From contig JALJCO010013434.1 in the NCBI GenBank assembly GCA_023101725.1, positions 248,001-312,000 of the forward strand: a stretch of 64,000 nt of DNA, written 5' to 3'. Of the stretch, positions 40,001 through 52,529 are shown one piece after another (positions within the stretch are counted from its first letter, which is position 1; each line of letters begins with the position of its first letter). Below the pieces are notes generated by a model. It was not told the DNA's origin. It was given only the letters and a program-made list of their open reading frames with translations, and ran no database searches. The position numbers and the translations under genes are program-made. The DNA comes from Atherinomorus stipes (lineage: Eukaryota > Chordata > Actinopteri > Atheriniformes > Atherinidae).

Positions 40001-43000
40001 TGGATTGATTGGGGGTTTTTTTGTTTTTTTTTTAACGAAAAACACGGCAGCTGTGGACTCGCTATTACATATTTTGTCTGTTTCTGTGTTTGTATGTAAT
40101 TTTCTGTGCAACATTTAACATGTTTTTATGTATTTCAGTGAGTTTGTTTTTGTGTATTTGTTTATATTGCTGTTCTTATCTTTGTATTTATCGCTACGTT
40201 TGTGCCAGATGGCATTGTGAAGAAGAACTTTAATGGTGAGTCCAGAAACAGAGACAGGAGCCAGAGAGCCAGCTCTGACCCTCAGCTCAAAGACCTCTGT
40301 GGCAGCCACACCCTGGAGCAGACGGTAGGGGCTCTGCAGACACACAAACGCAAACATGCACACACATTGAGTATCTCGGGATGAGTCACACTGTTATTTC
40401 CTGTAAATGGCAATAACCAGGCCAAGTCATCTGGAAAGTTTCCACGTCCTCATGTTTACTGGTGGCACAGGTCACTTCATTTGTATATAAATAAAGCATC
40501 AGAACATTTAGTTAATTCCAGTGAATGTTGGTCCTTGAGAATTATCTCACAGACTAAATATAACTACAAGTTGGTGACTGTTAGTATTCTGTTGAAACAA
40601 AGTCACTTTCAAAGTCAAGCTGTTATGCACATAGATAAAGTGGTGGAAAAACTCAGTTATTCTTATTTTTCTAAAGCAGACATAAATTTTACTGGAAAAT
40701 ATTTGATCTACATTATATTGCTTGGTTTTTCTATATGTTTTAAATATTATCGAGCATGCAGAATATTGAGACTTATTTGCTGCCCTTTGTACAGTTTTTA
40801 GTTAATGCTTGGATTTTAATGTACAAGGTTAAAATTCTTGGCCACAATGTTTAGAACCTGTCAAAGGGTTTTCAGATGTGTATTTGTTCACAGTGAATGG
40901 TGTTTGTCAATTGTTGAGAATTTTGTACTGCATTACAAAAGATCATTTATCCATCAGATTCAGCAGAGGTGGTGCATTTGACGATGTACCACCCAATAAA
41001 AGATGAGGTAATGAAACTATGGGTAACATCTGTGTACTGTCCAAACAATAACTCTTATTTTTCCGTTGTAATTTAAATGGGACAATAAATGACAAAATAC
41101 ACATTATGCAGTACTGAAGAACATGTGAAATTTGTGATTGAGACTTTCAACTTGTTTAGAAGAAAATATTTAAAACAATTTTCTCAAAAACTTCTACATG
41201 TGGATTTTTTTTTCCTATAACAAATGATTCCCCCTGCAGGTCATTTGATAGAATGCATTTTTTCTGACCTGGAGACTTTGTCCTTTTTCTTCTGGTTTTG
41301 ACTTTGTCTAACTAACATCATCACTGCTGACTGTTGTTGCACAGGTTGATGAAAGCTGTTGCACTCCTGCTAAATGGAACCGCATTTGGTCCAGCTCCTT
41401 CCCAGAGGCTGAGGCAAGCATCTTTTCTTTTTCACCTTGACCAGTTTTTGTTCTACCTGTCATTGACAGATTTCACCTCTAATTATTACAGCCTTGTCCA
41501 CTGACGGAAAAAAATGCTTCATAGTCCAGTTAATCACTGTGTTGTCTTAATCGTGGTGGTGGTAGTTTGACTTTTTTAACCTTTTATATTTTTATATTGT
41601 AGTTCTTTGACAGGGTGCTGATGCTCTCTCAGAGACTTTATAGTCTGCAGGTAATAGTATACATTTCACTTATTTCTTTACTGACATCTGACTCTCGGCA
41701 TTGCCTCATAGATTCTCTGAACAATCTGAATTATTTTACTAGTACGTTATTGCTATGTTACTTATGTCTTCTATTCCCATCTCTTTCATCAGGCCATCAT
41801 ATCACAGCAGGACAGTCAAATTGAGTTGCAGCGGGCCTCGTTGACCGAGCGGACCTCCCTGCCCGGCCGCCACAGAGGAAATGTGTTACTGGAGCAGGAG
41901 AAACAGCGAACTCTGGCTCTGCAGAGAGAGGAGCTTGCCAGCTTCCACAAGCTGCAGTCTCAGCACAGGCAGGAGCAGCAGCGCTGGGAGAAGGAGAGGG
42001 AAAGGCACCGCCAGCAAGTGGAAGCCACAGAAGCCAGGCTACGACAAAGAGAGGAGGAGTGCAGACGACTGGAGGTGAAATGGGGCTACGGTGCACTTTT
42101 TTAGATGTGTGCTAAGTATTGAGTTTATTTGACTTGGAGTACAAAGATTTTTGGCTGTGCTTTATATCCAATTTGCTTATGAGATTTAAAAACTGAAATG
42201 TTGAGTTGTTTGTTTTTTTCCCCCCTATGCAGGAGCATGTGGCAAAAGAAAAGGAAGAGCTGGACAGGCAGAGGGAGACGTACCAACAGGACCTGGAGAG
42301 ACTGAGAGAGTCCACCAGATCCGTGGAGAAAGAAAAGGAACGCCTGGAACACCTGAAGAAAATCAAGAGGAAGACAATTGAGGTAGGACTCTTGTAGCAG
42401 TGGCGGTGATGATGTCATGAAGTTAAAAAAGCAGTAAAACAAATTGCAATATTTGATGTAATTTGTCTGTTTTGAGCAGAAGCTTTTCATACAAGACTTG
42501 TAAATTAGTTTCTGCTAAAAATACACATCTGGCATCTACCTGTTTTTCAATTATTAGCTTACTGCCATCAGAAGGTGGCAGTGTAGACTGGTTTCCTTCT
42601 GATAAACATAATTAGCTGTGCACACATCAAGGGGACAGAACTGTGGTTACCAATCACAAGAATATAAAAAGTTACTTTAATAAACGTGCATTTGCAGACT
42701 TTGTAAATTCTTATTAACTCAGTAATAAGATAAATCGCTGCATATTCTTTCATAGTTCAGAATTTAGGGTAAACATGTGGAGATTAACTGATACCATTTG
42801 TAAATGATCTTGTTTTTTATTTTGGTTTTGAATTTCCACTTATTTGACAGCATCAGCATTGTGGTGATGGCAATACTGTTACCAGACATAAGTACACTGC
42901 AAAAACTCAAATCTTGGCAAGTTTATTTTTCTCATTTCTAGTCAAAATATTTCATTGCACTCAAAATAAGACAAAATTACTTAAAGAAAAACATTTCAGT

Positions 43001-46000
43001 AAGATATAAGATCTTGTTTGAAGACAATGCATCTTATTTCAAGAAATCTTATCAAGAAAATTTTGCTTGCTCCACTGCGGAATTTCTTTGCTCATTACAA
43101 GCAAAAAAAAAAATCTTGGCCACTCTTAAAATAAGTTTTTTAAAAAAGAGAGAGAGAGAGGGATTCTTTTTTGCTTGTAATAAGCAAAAAAAAAAAAAAA
43201 AAAAAATCTGCCAATGGAGCAAGCAAAATTTTTCTTGATCAGATTTCTTGAAATAGGATGCATTTCCTTAAAACAAGATCTTACATCTTACTGAAATGTT
43301 TCTCTTTAAGTAATTTTGTCTTATTTTGAGTGTGGTGAGATATTTTGACTAGAAATGAGAAAAATATACTTGCCAATATTTGAGTTTTGGCATTTTAGAA
43401 GTTATTCAAAACTGGACACATTTTAAAGAGAATCCAGAGAGTTTGGGAAATTAATTAATTAATTTATTAATTAATTCATGGCTATGGATCCCCCGAGCCA
43501 ACTTTAAGAGCAACTGGCAGGTTAAGAGCACGATTAATGATTTGCATGAAGCATTTTTAATAGTTAATATCTATTTTGTGTTTGTAGAAATCTGTGTTTT
43601 AAAAAAAAATAAAGAAATAGTTTATGGACTTTAAAAATCAGCTTAAACCCCTGTAAAAATGTGTTTTGCCAGAAATAACGTGAAATAAGTGGTTCTGTGA
43701 TGTACAGCCTACGGCTAACACAGCTAAACAGAATGGACGCGAGAGGAGGAGGAGGAACAAGAAAATATTATTAGTTTTAGATTTGAAAGACCTGATCCAT
43801 ACAGTTTTGAACCAGAAGCTAGTAACAGAGTCTCTGGCACCCAGCAGAGGAGATTGTTGACGGGAAACATGCAGCAGATTCAGTCATGGCCGCTGAAAAC
43901 ATGGAGGATTAATCAAACAGCATGTAAGTGTAACAAGTGTTAGCTTCTGAACTGGGCTGCTCATACCTGGTTAAGCTGCAGAGCAGCGAAAAAATAGTGT
44001 TTGCAGCAGCCGATAGTTTGATATTAACACTTTGTAGTCCATAGTCTAAGGGCCAATTCCAATTCCTGTCTTAACCCTCAATCTTAACCCTCAAGCTCAA
44101 CCCTCAATCTTAGTAGCCCTCAAAACCAAGTGCTAAAGGAATAGTACACCCACAGAATGATGTAACTTTATTTTCCACTTACCCTCATGGTGAGCAAGAC
44201 TCTGGAGCACTTTTTTAATATGTCAAATGCAGCCGGAGATCAGGACGGCTTCTTGTTTTCCCCCAACTTTCATATAATGGAGTTCGATTGTGCATGAGCC
44301 AAAAAGGTCCATAAAAATCCACAAAAACTTGTCAATTTTCCTCCATACTGCTCGGCCAATGTAATCCAAGTGTCCTGAGTGGGTAGCATCTAGAATTTAC
44401 TCGAAACAACATCATTTAGTATATTTTTAGAGCCTGAACAGTAGCACACCTTACTTCCACGAAGTTCATGTTTGACATTCACGAAACTACGGAAGCCTGT
44501 ATAACCTGACTTGAACACCATCGAAAATCTGTGGGGCATTGTCAAGAGAGAGGTGAACGGGGGGAGAGAAAAAATAAAAAATAGAATATGTGATTGAAGC
44601 ATAACTTCAAGTGTAATTGTCCTCCATAACACCTGAGATATGCCACAAGCTGGTAGCATCCATGCCACGCCGGGTTAAGGCAGTCATTCACGCAGAAGGG
44701 CCCAAACCAAGTATTAAGTACAGATGCAAGATTTTATTTTAGGAGGCCTGACTTTTTTGCTTTTAAAATCCTTTTATAATTGATTTCATGCAATATTCAA
44801 ATTTTTTGAGTTTTTGAATTTGAGATTTTCTTAAGCTGCAAGTCCTAATCGGCAACATCCACACAAATAAAAGCTTGAAATATATTGATTTGCATATTAT
44901 TTATCTATACAATATGTAAATTGCACCTTTTAAGTTGAATTACAGAAATACATTAACTTTTTCAGGATATTCTAATTTTTTGGGTAGAACCTGTACATAA
45001 AAACATTTGCAAAACCTTTTTTTTATTATGCCATGGCGTCTCTTAGACTTTTTAAAAACAACTTATTGTGGAAAATTCAATCTGAAAGATGCTCCTTAAC
45101 TATAAACTTTATCAGATATGAAAGTTTTAGGCATAACCGTAAAGATAGACAAGGTTTCTGCTTCCTAAACCTGAACTAAGAGCTGCTTTTTTTAGTTCTG
45201 CTTTTCTTTCATTTAGAAAAAAAAAATAGAGCAATCTCTGCTCAAACAATTTTGTGGCATTTCATAAATGGGTTCAACTGATAAACGCATGGACAGTCAA
45301 ATATATTCCTAAGTGCTCAACCCAAAACCCAACCAGTCTTTGAGTCATCTTTCTTCACTTCCCTTCACCTCCTCTATTTTCTCCATGTTTTCTTCCTTGT
45401 ATCTCTGTTTCCCCCGTGCTTCACAATGCGGGCCATTGTTTGTGAGTTTCATGGGAGAGGAGTTTTGAGTGAGATCCACTGACTGTAATTTCATGCCTGG
45501 TGCTAACAGATCAGCCAAGGAGTCACAGTAATGTTGCTTAATACAAGTCGTGAGTGTTTTCAAAGGCCTGTATCACCCAGTCACCCGCTTGGTTGACGGC
45601 ATTCTCTGTGACAAGCTGAGGAGAGGTAATGCTTGCTGTGCTGCTGGAAGTTTTATCTTGATACTGGCTTTGTTTGTATCAGCCTAGGAGACGGCCGCTC
45701 TACCTGACTAACGTGATCCTGTCATCAGAAGTAGTTCACATAGAACACACCTTCTGATGTTTTGTTTACTTTGACAAATGCTCTCATAAATAAGGACAAA
45801 ACTTTTCAGCCCAGTGAGTCACTGTCCCTGTTGTATGATTCAGTAAGCTGTTGACTGTGGCACAGATACACGCGAGCATACATATGTGTTTTCTGTGTGA
45901 AAAGTGTCTTGGGTAATGCGGTTAGACCCCTTTGCTGTGTGTCTTTCATCCTGCATACCAAGCTCTGACTGACTGACTCATGTGTCAGTTCACATCCTAC

Positions 46001-49000
46001 CTTTCTTCAAGAAAAGCTTTTTTGCAGTTTGTTTATATATATAAAAATTTTACTGCAACTTTTCCATTAACTTTGTCAAACATTCCGCTATTTATTATTT
46101 TTCTCTCCAAAGATTTTAAACCATTTTGATGCCTAATTTAACTGGAGTCATAACACGAGACGTACACAGACTTTAATGATGCCTCTTATCAACTCATTAC
46201 TGACTACAGAAGGCCTCAAATGCAAATTAAGCCCATAATGCTTCACAGTGCCTCATGGAAAACCACATCCAGTTATGCTGCAAAGCAGTGGAAGCCTCTG
46301 CATGAATTGACTTCATCTGCCGTGACGAGCAATGCTCTTCTAATTATAGAGGCCTTTACAGGAACAGTGACTGTGAATATCTGTGCATGTTGTTTGTTAC
46401 ACAAACTCCAAGATTGTATCGGGATGCTAAATGCTCCCAGTACTTCTTTAAACCCTGCCTGTAATATGTGTTTTAGACCAGCTTTTGCACATATGTAAGG
46501 GTTGCAGCTCTGTACTGTGTGCTGTGCTATGGGACTTTCTTGGCTGTGGTTTTGGAAGGTTTGGAAGTGGTTTGTTCCCTCTCTGCGTCAAACAACATCA
46601 AATGCTCTTTTTATTAGCTGCAGCCACAGGATCTGTTCCAGGCTCTGGGCCAGCCTGATATCAACAGACATTTAATTACCAGCACCCAAAATTAAGAGTC
46701 ATCAGCAAACCTAGCGCTATGATTAGACCTCATAAAAAGAGACATGCCTCTGTGTCAGTGTTGGTGTGTGTTTCTCAACACATGTGTTTGAGCAATAACA
46801 GTGCTAGTTGCGGCATGTCCCGACTTCAGAGGAACTTTTTCATCTTGTTATCTCATCTCATGGTTGCCCTTAGTTTTCATTGGCTTTGATCCAACGCAGA
46901 ACCATCTGTCTGATTGCACAATTGCCTTGTGGATGTTAAGTCATAAAGCACATGTATTTTACATGCAGAGATTTAAATGCCAATGAACTGTCATATCTAT
47001 CCAAACACCTAAAATAAAGAAACCATGCACCAGTTAACTTTAAAGGCTCAGCCTTCAAGGTTTTCTGAGATGTCAGATAGTCTTTTTAGTAACAGCTTCT
47101 TCCTCCTGGTTTGTTTTCTTTTTCTTTCTGTTTTTTTTTTTTTTTTTTTTAAACGATTCATTTCCGAGTGGCTACATAAACATAGATTGTGAAAGTGGAC
47201 AAAACATCACTGAGTCTAATTTCTTATCTTGGCCTCTACCAGACTCATTTACAATTGAGTTGTGTTCTCCTCAATATCGTCATCATGTATACACACAAAC
47301 TATAGCATAGTGGTCAGCAACTGGCGGCCTGTGGGCCAATCTTATCTGGCCTGCCAGATTATCACGGCTTTCTTAAAAAGTTGACTTTTCTGTTCAAACA
47401 ACAAAGGAGCAAGACTATCATTCAGCTGCTATGATGCTGGACAGGACAAGTAAGAGAGGAAACAAATAGTTGTTTGTTTGTTGGTACAGTTTTATCTCAC
47501 TACTCAGACATGGTGCTGTTTACAGCGCTGTCCCTTTTAAGAAGGTCAGAGATGTGCAGCACGCCTCTGACAGTGCGAGTCAGAGCTGGGAGAAGGTGAA
47601 AGCAGAGAAGAGATGTCGGGAGCTGAGAAAGTTAGATGTGAGAGAAAACTGTTTTACTCTGAATGTTTTAAGCTTCGCCCCTAAACACACACAGCTCCTT
47701 GCAGCAGAGTCCTGCACCTGCTTCACCTCAGCGGGCAAAAGCTGGTGCAGGAGCTCCAGCTTGTTTGGAGGTGGAAGCAGCAAAGTTTAACAGATGATCA
47801 GTTGGAATTTTAAACAATGTGAGACAGCGCAGTTCAAAACACTCACAGAATTGTTGCTTCTGGAGCAAAAAGAACAGACAGAAAAACGAGGAAAATAACT
47901 GGTTTGTTGTGATTGAACGCTGCTGCGTGCTGTGTTTAGTTCACAGCATCCTCTGCCATGTAAATGCAGCCAGACCGTTAATCCTGACTCAGTTTCTCCT
48001 CTACCTGCTGTAGACTACAGTAAAGCACACTAGATCCAACAGTGTGTTAAATATATATAAATAGAAATAAACTGTTGTTTGGACACATCTACAAATAACA
48101 TTAGACGTTTTCCAACACATTTTCCCTTTAAAGATAAACTTGTTTTTAATTCCTCATCAATAACGTTGCGACTAATATCTGTAACCACTAAACATCAGTT
48201 TCACACAGATTTCAAGGAAAAAAATAAAAAGTCACGCACATCCCGAAGAAATCTCAACCCAGGTGCTGGACCGCAAGGAAACTCAATAGAAAGGAAAGAA
48301 CGGATCCGCCCAAACTGGATATAGCTCCCATTAATATTTATTTGCAGAATGCAAGAAGAGTAACGTTTCAGGCGTATGCCCTTCTTCAGACTCTGAGGAA
48401 GAGTTATATCCAGTTTGTGCGGATCCGTTGTTTCCTTTCTATTGAGTTTCCTTGCGGTCCAGCACCTGATCACACAGATTTTAAAACATTTATTCAAAAG
48501 TTGTGAACTTGCAAAATATATGATCAATTAAAGCACAGCTGCTTGACTTCAGACCATCTGGCTTGAAGCAGAAACAAATGTCTCTGGTGAAAAAGGAAGA
48601 AAAAGGAGTTTTTTTTTCTTTCTTAGAGACAGCGTTCTGTGTGCCACTGCAATAAATTTTAAACACATAAGTTAATTAAATTACGTTTTTGCAAAAGTAT
48701 CATACAAGTATGGTATAAATGTATAGCCTAGATGAGAAAAACTTTTATTTAGAAAAAACAAATTTTGCATGATAAACTTTTAACTTAGGATCACCTTCAG
48801 TTGGTCTAGAAAAAATTTGGCCCCAGGCCAAACTTACTTGCCGACCCCTGCTACAGTGGCACACTTCTGTGTTTAACCTGGGCTTTATACTAGCGTAAAG
48901 TAAGATATTTCTTTCAGGCAATGTGTCTGTGCTTATTAGTGATAAACTGTGTATAGTGTTGTCCTCTCTTGGACCATCATATTGTGAAGTTGCTCACATT

Positions 49001-51453
49001 CAAAGTTAACCATTTATGCTTTCAGTTAATAATAGCCAGGTTTCTGCAGCTGCATTTAATTTACTTTTAGAAGCTGTGAATAAAAAGGGGTGATTGGAAT
49101 CAGTTCTCACTAATGAGCAAAAAAGGTTATATGCTCACTCGAGCATCTAACCTTTTTGTCCAGTTTGAAGAGCTTTAAATGCTCTGGGGAATAAACAACG
49201 TTCTGAATTGTGTCTGATCTAAGATTAAATGATTTTTCTCAGTAGCTGTTTTCTGCCTGAGCCACACAACAAAGTTGTGGTTGTCTGCTGGTAAATGTGG
49301 TTTTATTAAAACAGTGCATCACTTTAATTAAAAACATGCTGCAGCGAGAGTGTTAAATGTTGGAATTGTTGAAAAGAATGTCCTGGAAATAAACAACATA
49401 ACTGTGGTCATTTCAAAACCCATGTTTGTTTTATGTTTAATAGAGTAAGACTAAGAAACATTGTATTTTCTTACGTGTGAAATAAGCCTTCCCCTTTTTG
49501 CTTTAAAACTACTTTTATGATTTTAATCACTTGTTAGAAGTTTTTAATGGTTTCTCTTCAATTTAAATATTTTTTAATAAACTCTTCATTTGATCCAAGA
49601 GCTAATGTTATGGCCATTTGGAGGATAATTTACTTTATATAGGAGGTTTTTAGTTGGAGGAAGAAAAAAATTGCATGTTTTCATGCTGTTTGTTATTGTG
49701 GCAGTGTTTCATCCTCTGAATTCTTTTTAGTCCCTGTTGCTTCAGTGACCCAATCCTCCACTTTAGAGCCCTTTGACTGGTCAAAACTGGTCTAATGCAG
49801 GCAGTTGCTAATACTTATTAATCTGCATTACTAATACTAACTCCTGGGCAGGAGGTTAGTTATTTTACTGTACTATAAGAAAAACAAGTGAGGGAAGAAA
49901 AGCTGGGACTGGTTGTTTGAGACCTGTACCTACGAGACTGACCCCTTCTGATGTGGGTTTCTGACTAACTCAGAACTATAACATGCACAAAAGCTGCATA
50001 AGAAACCTTAAAAATCATAAGTCCTCTTGAACTGAGTGCTTCTCTGCAGCCCTTTGGTCTGTCATTTGTCAGTAAACTCTGAAAACTGCCCTAAGTGGTA
50101 GCAGTTGATTTCAGCTGTTTCATCCAGCCCCAAAGAGAATCACTTAATTCTTATATAAACCAGATGAAGGCAACTTTACTGCAGATTGGGAGTGACAGAA
50201 TTTGAAAATATTTTGAAGTTTTTGATAAATAAATTGGAGGATTAATCAGTTATTAAAACTGTTGCTGAATAATTTAGTCAGATTTGTGCATACATGCATG
50301 CATAACTGAGCCTAATGGTGTCACACAGATCAGTATTTACTCTGAGTAAGACTAACTGTTTAAAAAAAGAAAAAAAAAGTATGACTTTCTTGGATACAAC
50401 TTGAGTTTGTATTAGATGGTTTTAGCCTACATTGTTTGCTAAGCTTTATAATTCACCCAGATCAGGGCTACAGATAGCCCTTAGAAATGATTTATAACTC
50501 AGTGTTTGACTTGTTGCTGCTGTACACTTTATCTGATTTGGGTAGGACTTAACTTGCCTGTAAGTCCCTCCAGGTGTTGTCCATAATGCATAGGCAGCAC
50601 ATTGTGTAGTGTTAGTGGAGATATGTGTAATACGGGAGGATCCAGGTAGTTTTCAGGATGAGAGAAGCCTGGCCATATAATTAACCAGTCCAAACCTGTT
50701 ATTACCAAAGCCTTCTGGAAGGCAGTCAGTGCTAATTGTTTATGGGATGTCAGTCAGGGCTCTTTGTACTGTGCAGCCTCGGCACATTTGCTACCCTGGA
50801 AACCTACTGTTTGTCACTTAAAGCCGATCACCTTGTTCCGGCAACAATGGAACATCTGTGTGCCGATGTGCTGAAAGAGGAGAATTTATGGGGCAAAGGG
50901 GAAAGGTAAGGTTGGAGAAAGAACTCTGGAGATTTTCTCCACACAAGGGGCCCCTGTCTTAAGCCATCACGTCATGCTTTGCAGTTACAGCTGTGGGAAA
51001 AACAGTCATCATACGTTCTATTGCCATAGGTGGTATTTAGGATCACCATCAATCAGGTGGACTTAAACCAAACATACTGACTGACTGCCACGCTTTATGG
51101 TTTGAGCAACTTCACAGCGAGTTTCATATTTACAACTTTCACATAAATGATTGTCAGTCAGAAAGGTTCAAAAAGGTTCCCAGTTTGGATTTGCAGGTCA
51201 TAAAGTAAACTGTCAGGGGAATACTTGCTGCTGGTCACTTTTGAGATTCTGCTTTGTTTTCCTCCCCTAGCATGTTAAATTGTGAACAAAACTTCTATAA
51301 TGTACATTAAAAACAACACAAAAACAAAATCTTGCTACAACACTGCAAAAGCCTTCTGGGATGAATGAAGTATTTTAAATTGGTTTTCATTTCATTTCTG
51401 CTCGTAATTCATAAGACTGTGCAAATATCCATCCATTGTGTGTGTGTGTGTGT

Positions 51454-51539
<86 letters not shown>

Positions 51540-52477
51540 TACATACATATGTATACACACACCTGGCCAAAAAAATAAAAAGTTGCCACGTGAATTTAAC
51601 TAAGCTAATAGGTATGAGCCTCCTGTTGGATAATTACTGCATGGATGAGTATCTTTTAGCTGGCAACGAGTTATTTTACCCCAACCATGTGGAAGGACAC
51701 ATCCGGTGGTCGTGGAAAAGATGTCAGTCTGTCTGAAAAAGGTCGAATCATTGGCATGCATCAAGCAGAGAAAACATCTAAGGAGATTGCAGAAACTACT
51801 TAAATTGGGTTACGAACTGTCCAACACATTATTAGGAACTGGAAGGATCGTGGGAACCCATCATCTTCGAGGAAGAAATGTGGCTGGAGAAGCAGATAAA
51901 GTGATGCAGCCATCATGCCTAGTGCCTACTGTACAAGCCTGTGGGGGCGGTGTTATGATCTGGGGTTGCTGCAGTTGCTCAGGTCTAGGTTCAGCAACCT
52001 ATGTGCTCAAAGAATGAGGTCAGCTGATCCCTGAATATACTGAATGACCAGGTTATTCCATCAATGGATTTTTCTTCCCTGATGGCACAGGCATATTCCA
52101 AGATGACAATGCCAGAATTCACTGGGCTCAAATTGTGAAAGACTTGTTCAGGGAGCATGACACATCATTTTCATACATGAAATGGCCACCCCAGAGTCTA
52201 GACCTTAACCCCATTGAGAATCTTTGGGATGTGCTGGAGAAGGCTGTGCGCAGGGATCAGACTTTACCATCATCAATGTAAGATCTTGAAAAATTAATGC
52301 AACACTGGATGGAAATAAATCTTGTGACATTGCAGAAGCTTTTCAAAACAGTGCTACAGCGAATGCTGCAGTAATCAAAGCTAAAGGCGGTCCAACTAAA
52401 TATTAGAGTGTATGACCTTTTTTTTTGGTGGCGACTTTTCTTGGGCCAGGCAGTATATGTATGTATGTGTGTATGAA

Positions 52478-52529
<52 letters not shown>

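Noticed and set aside
51365..51736. Open frames of alternating Tyr/Ile and His/Thr
   Set aside because: Translations of TA and CA microsatellites; the same applies at 30789-31197 and 52403-52610.
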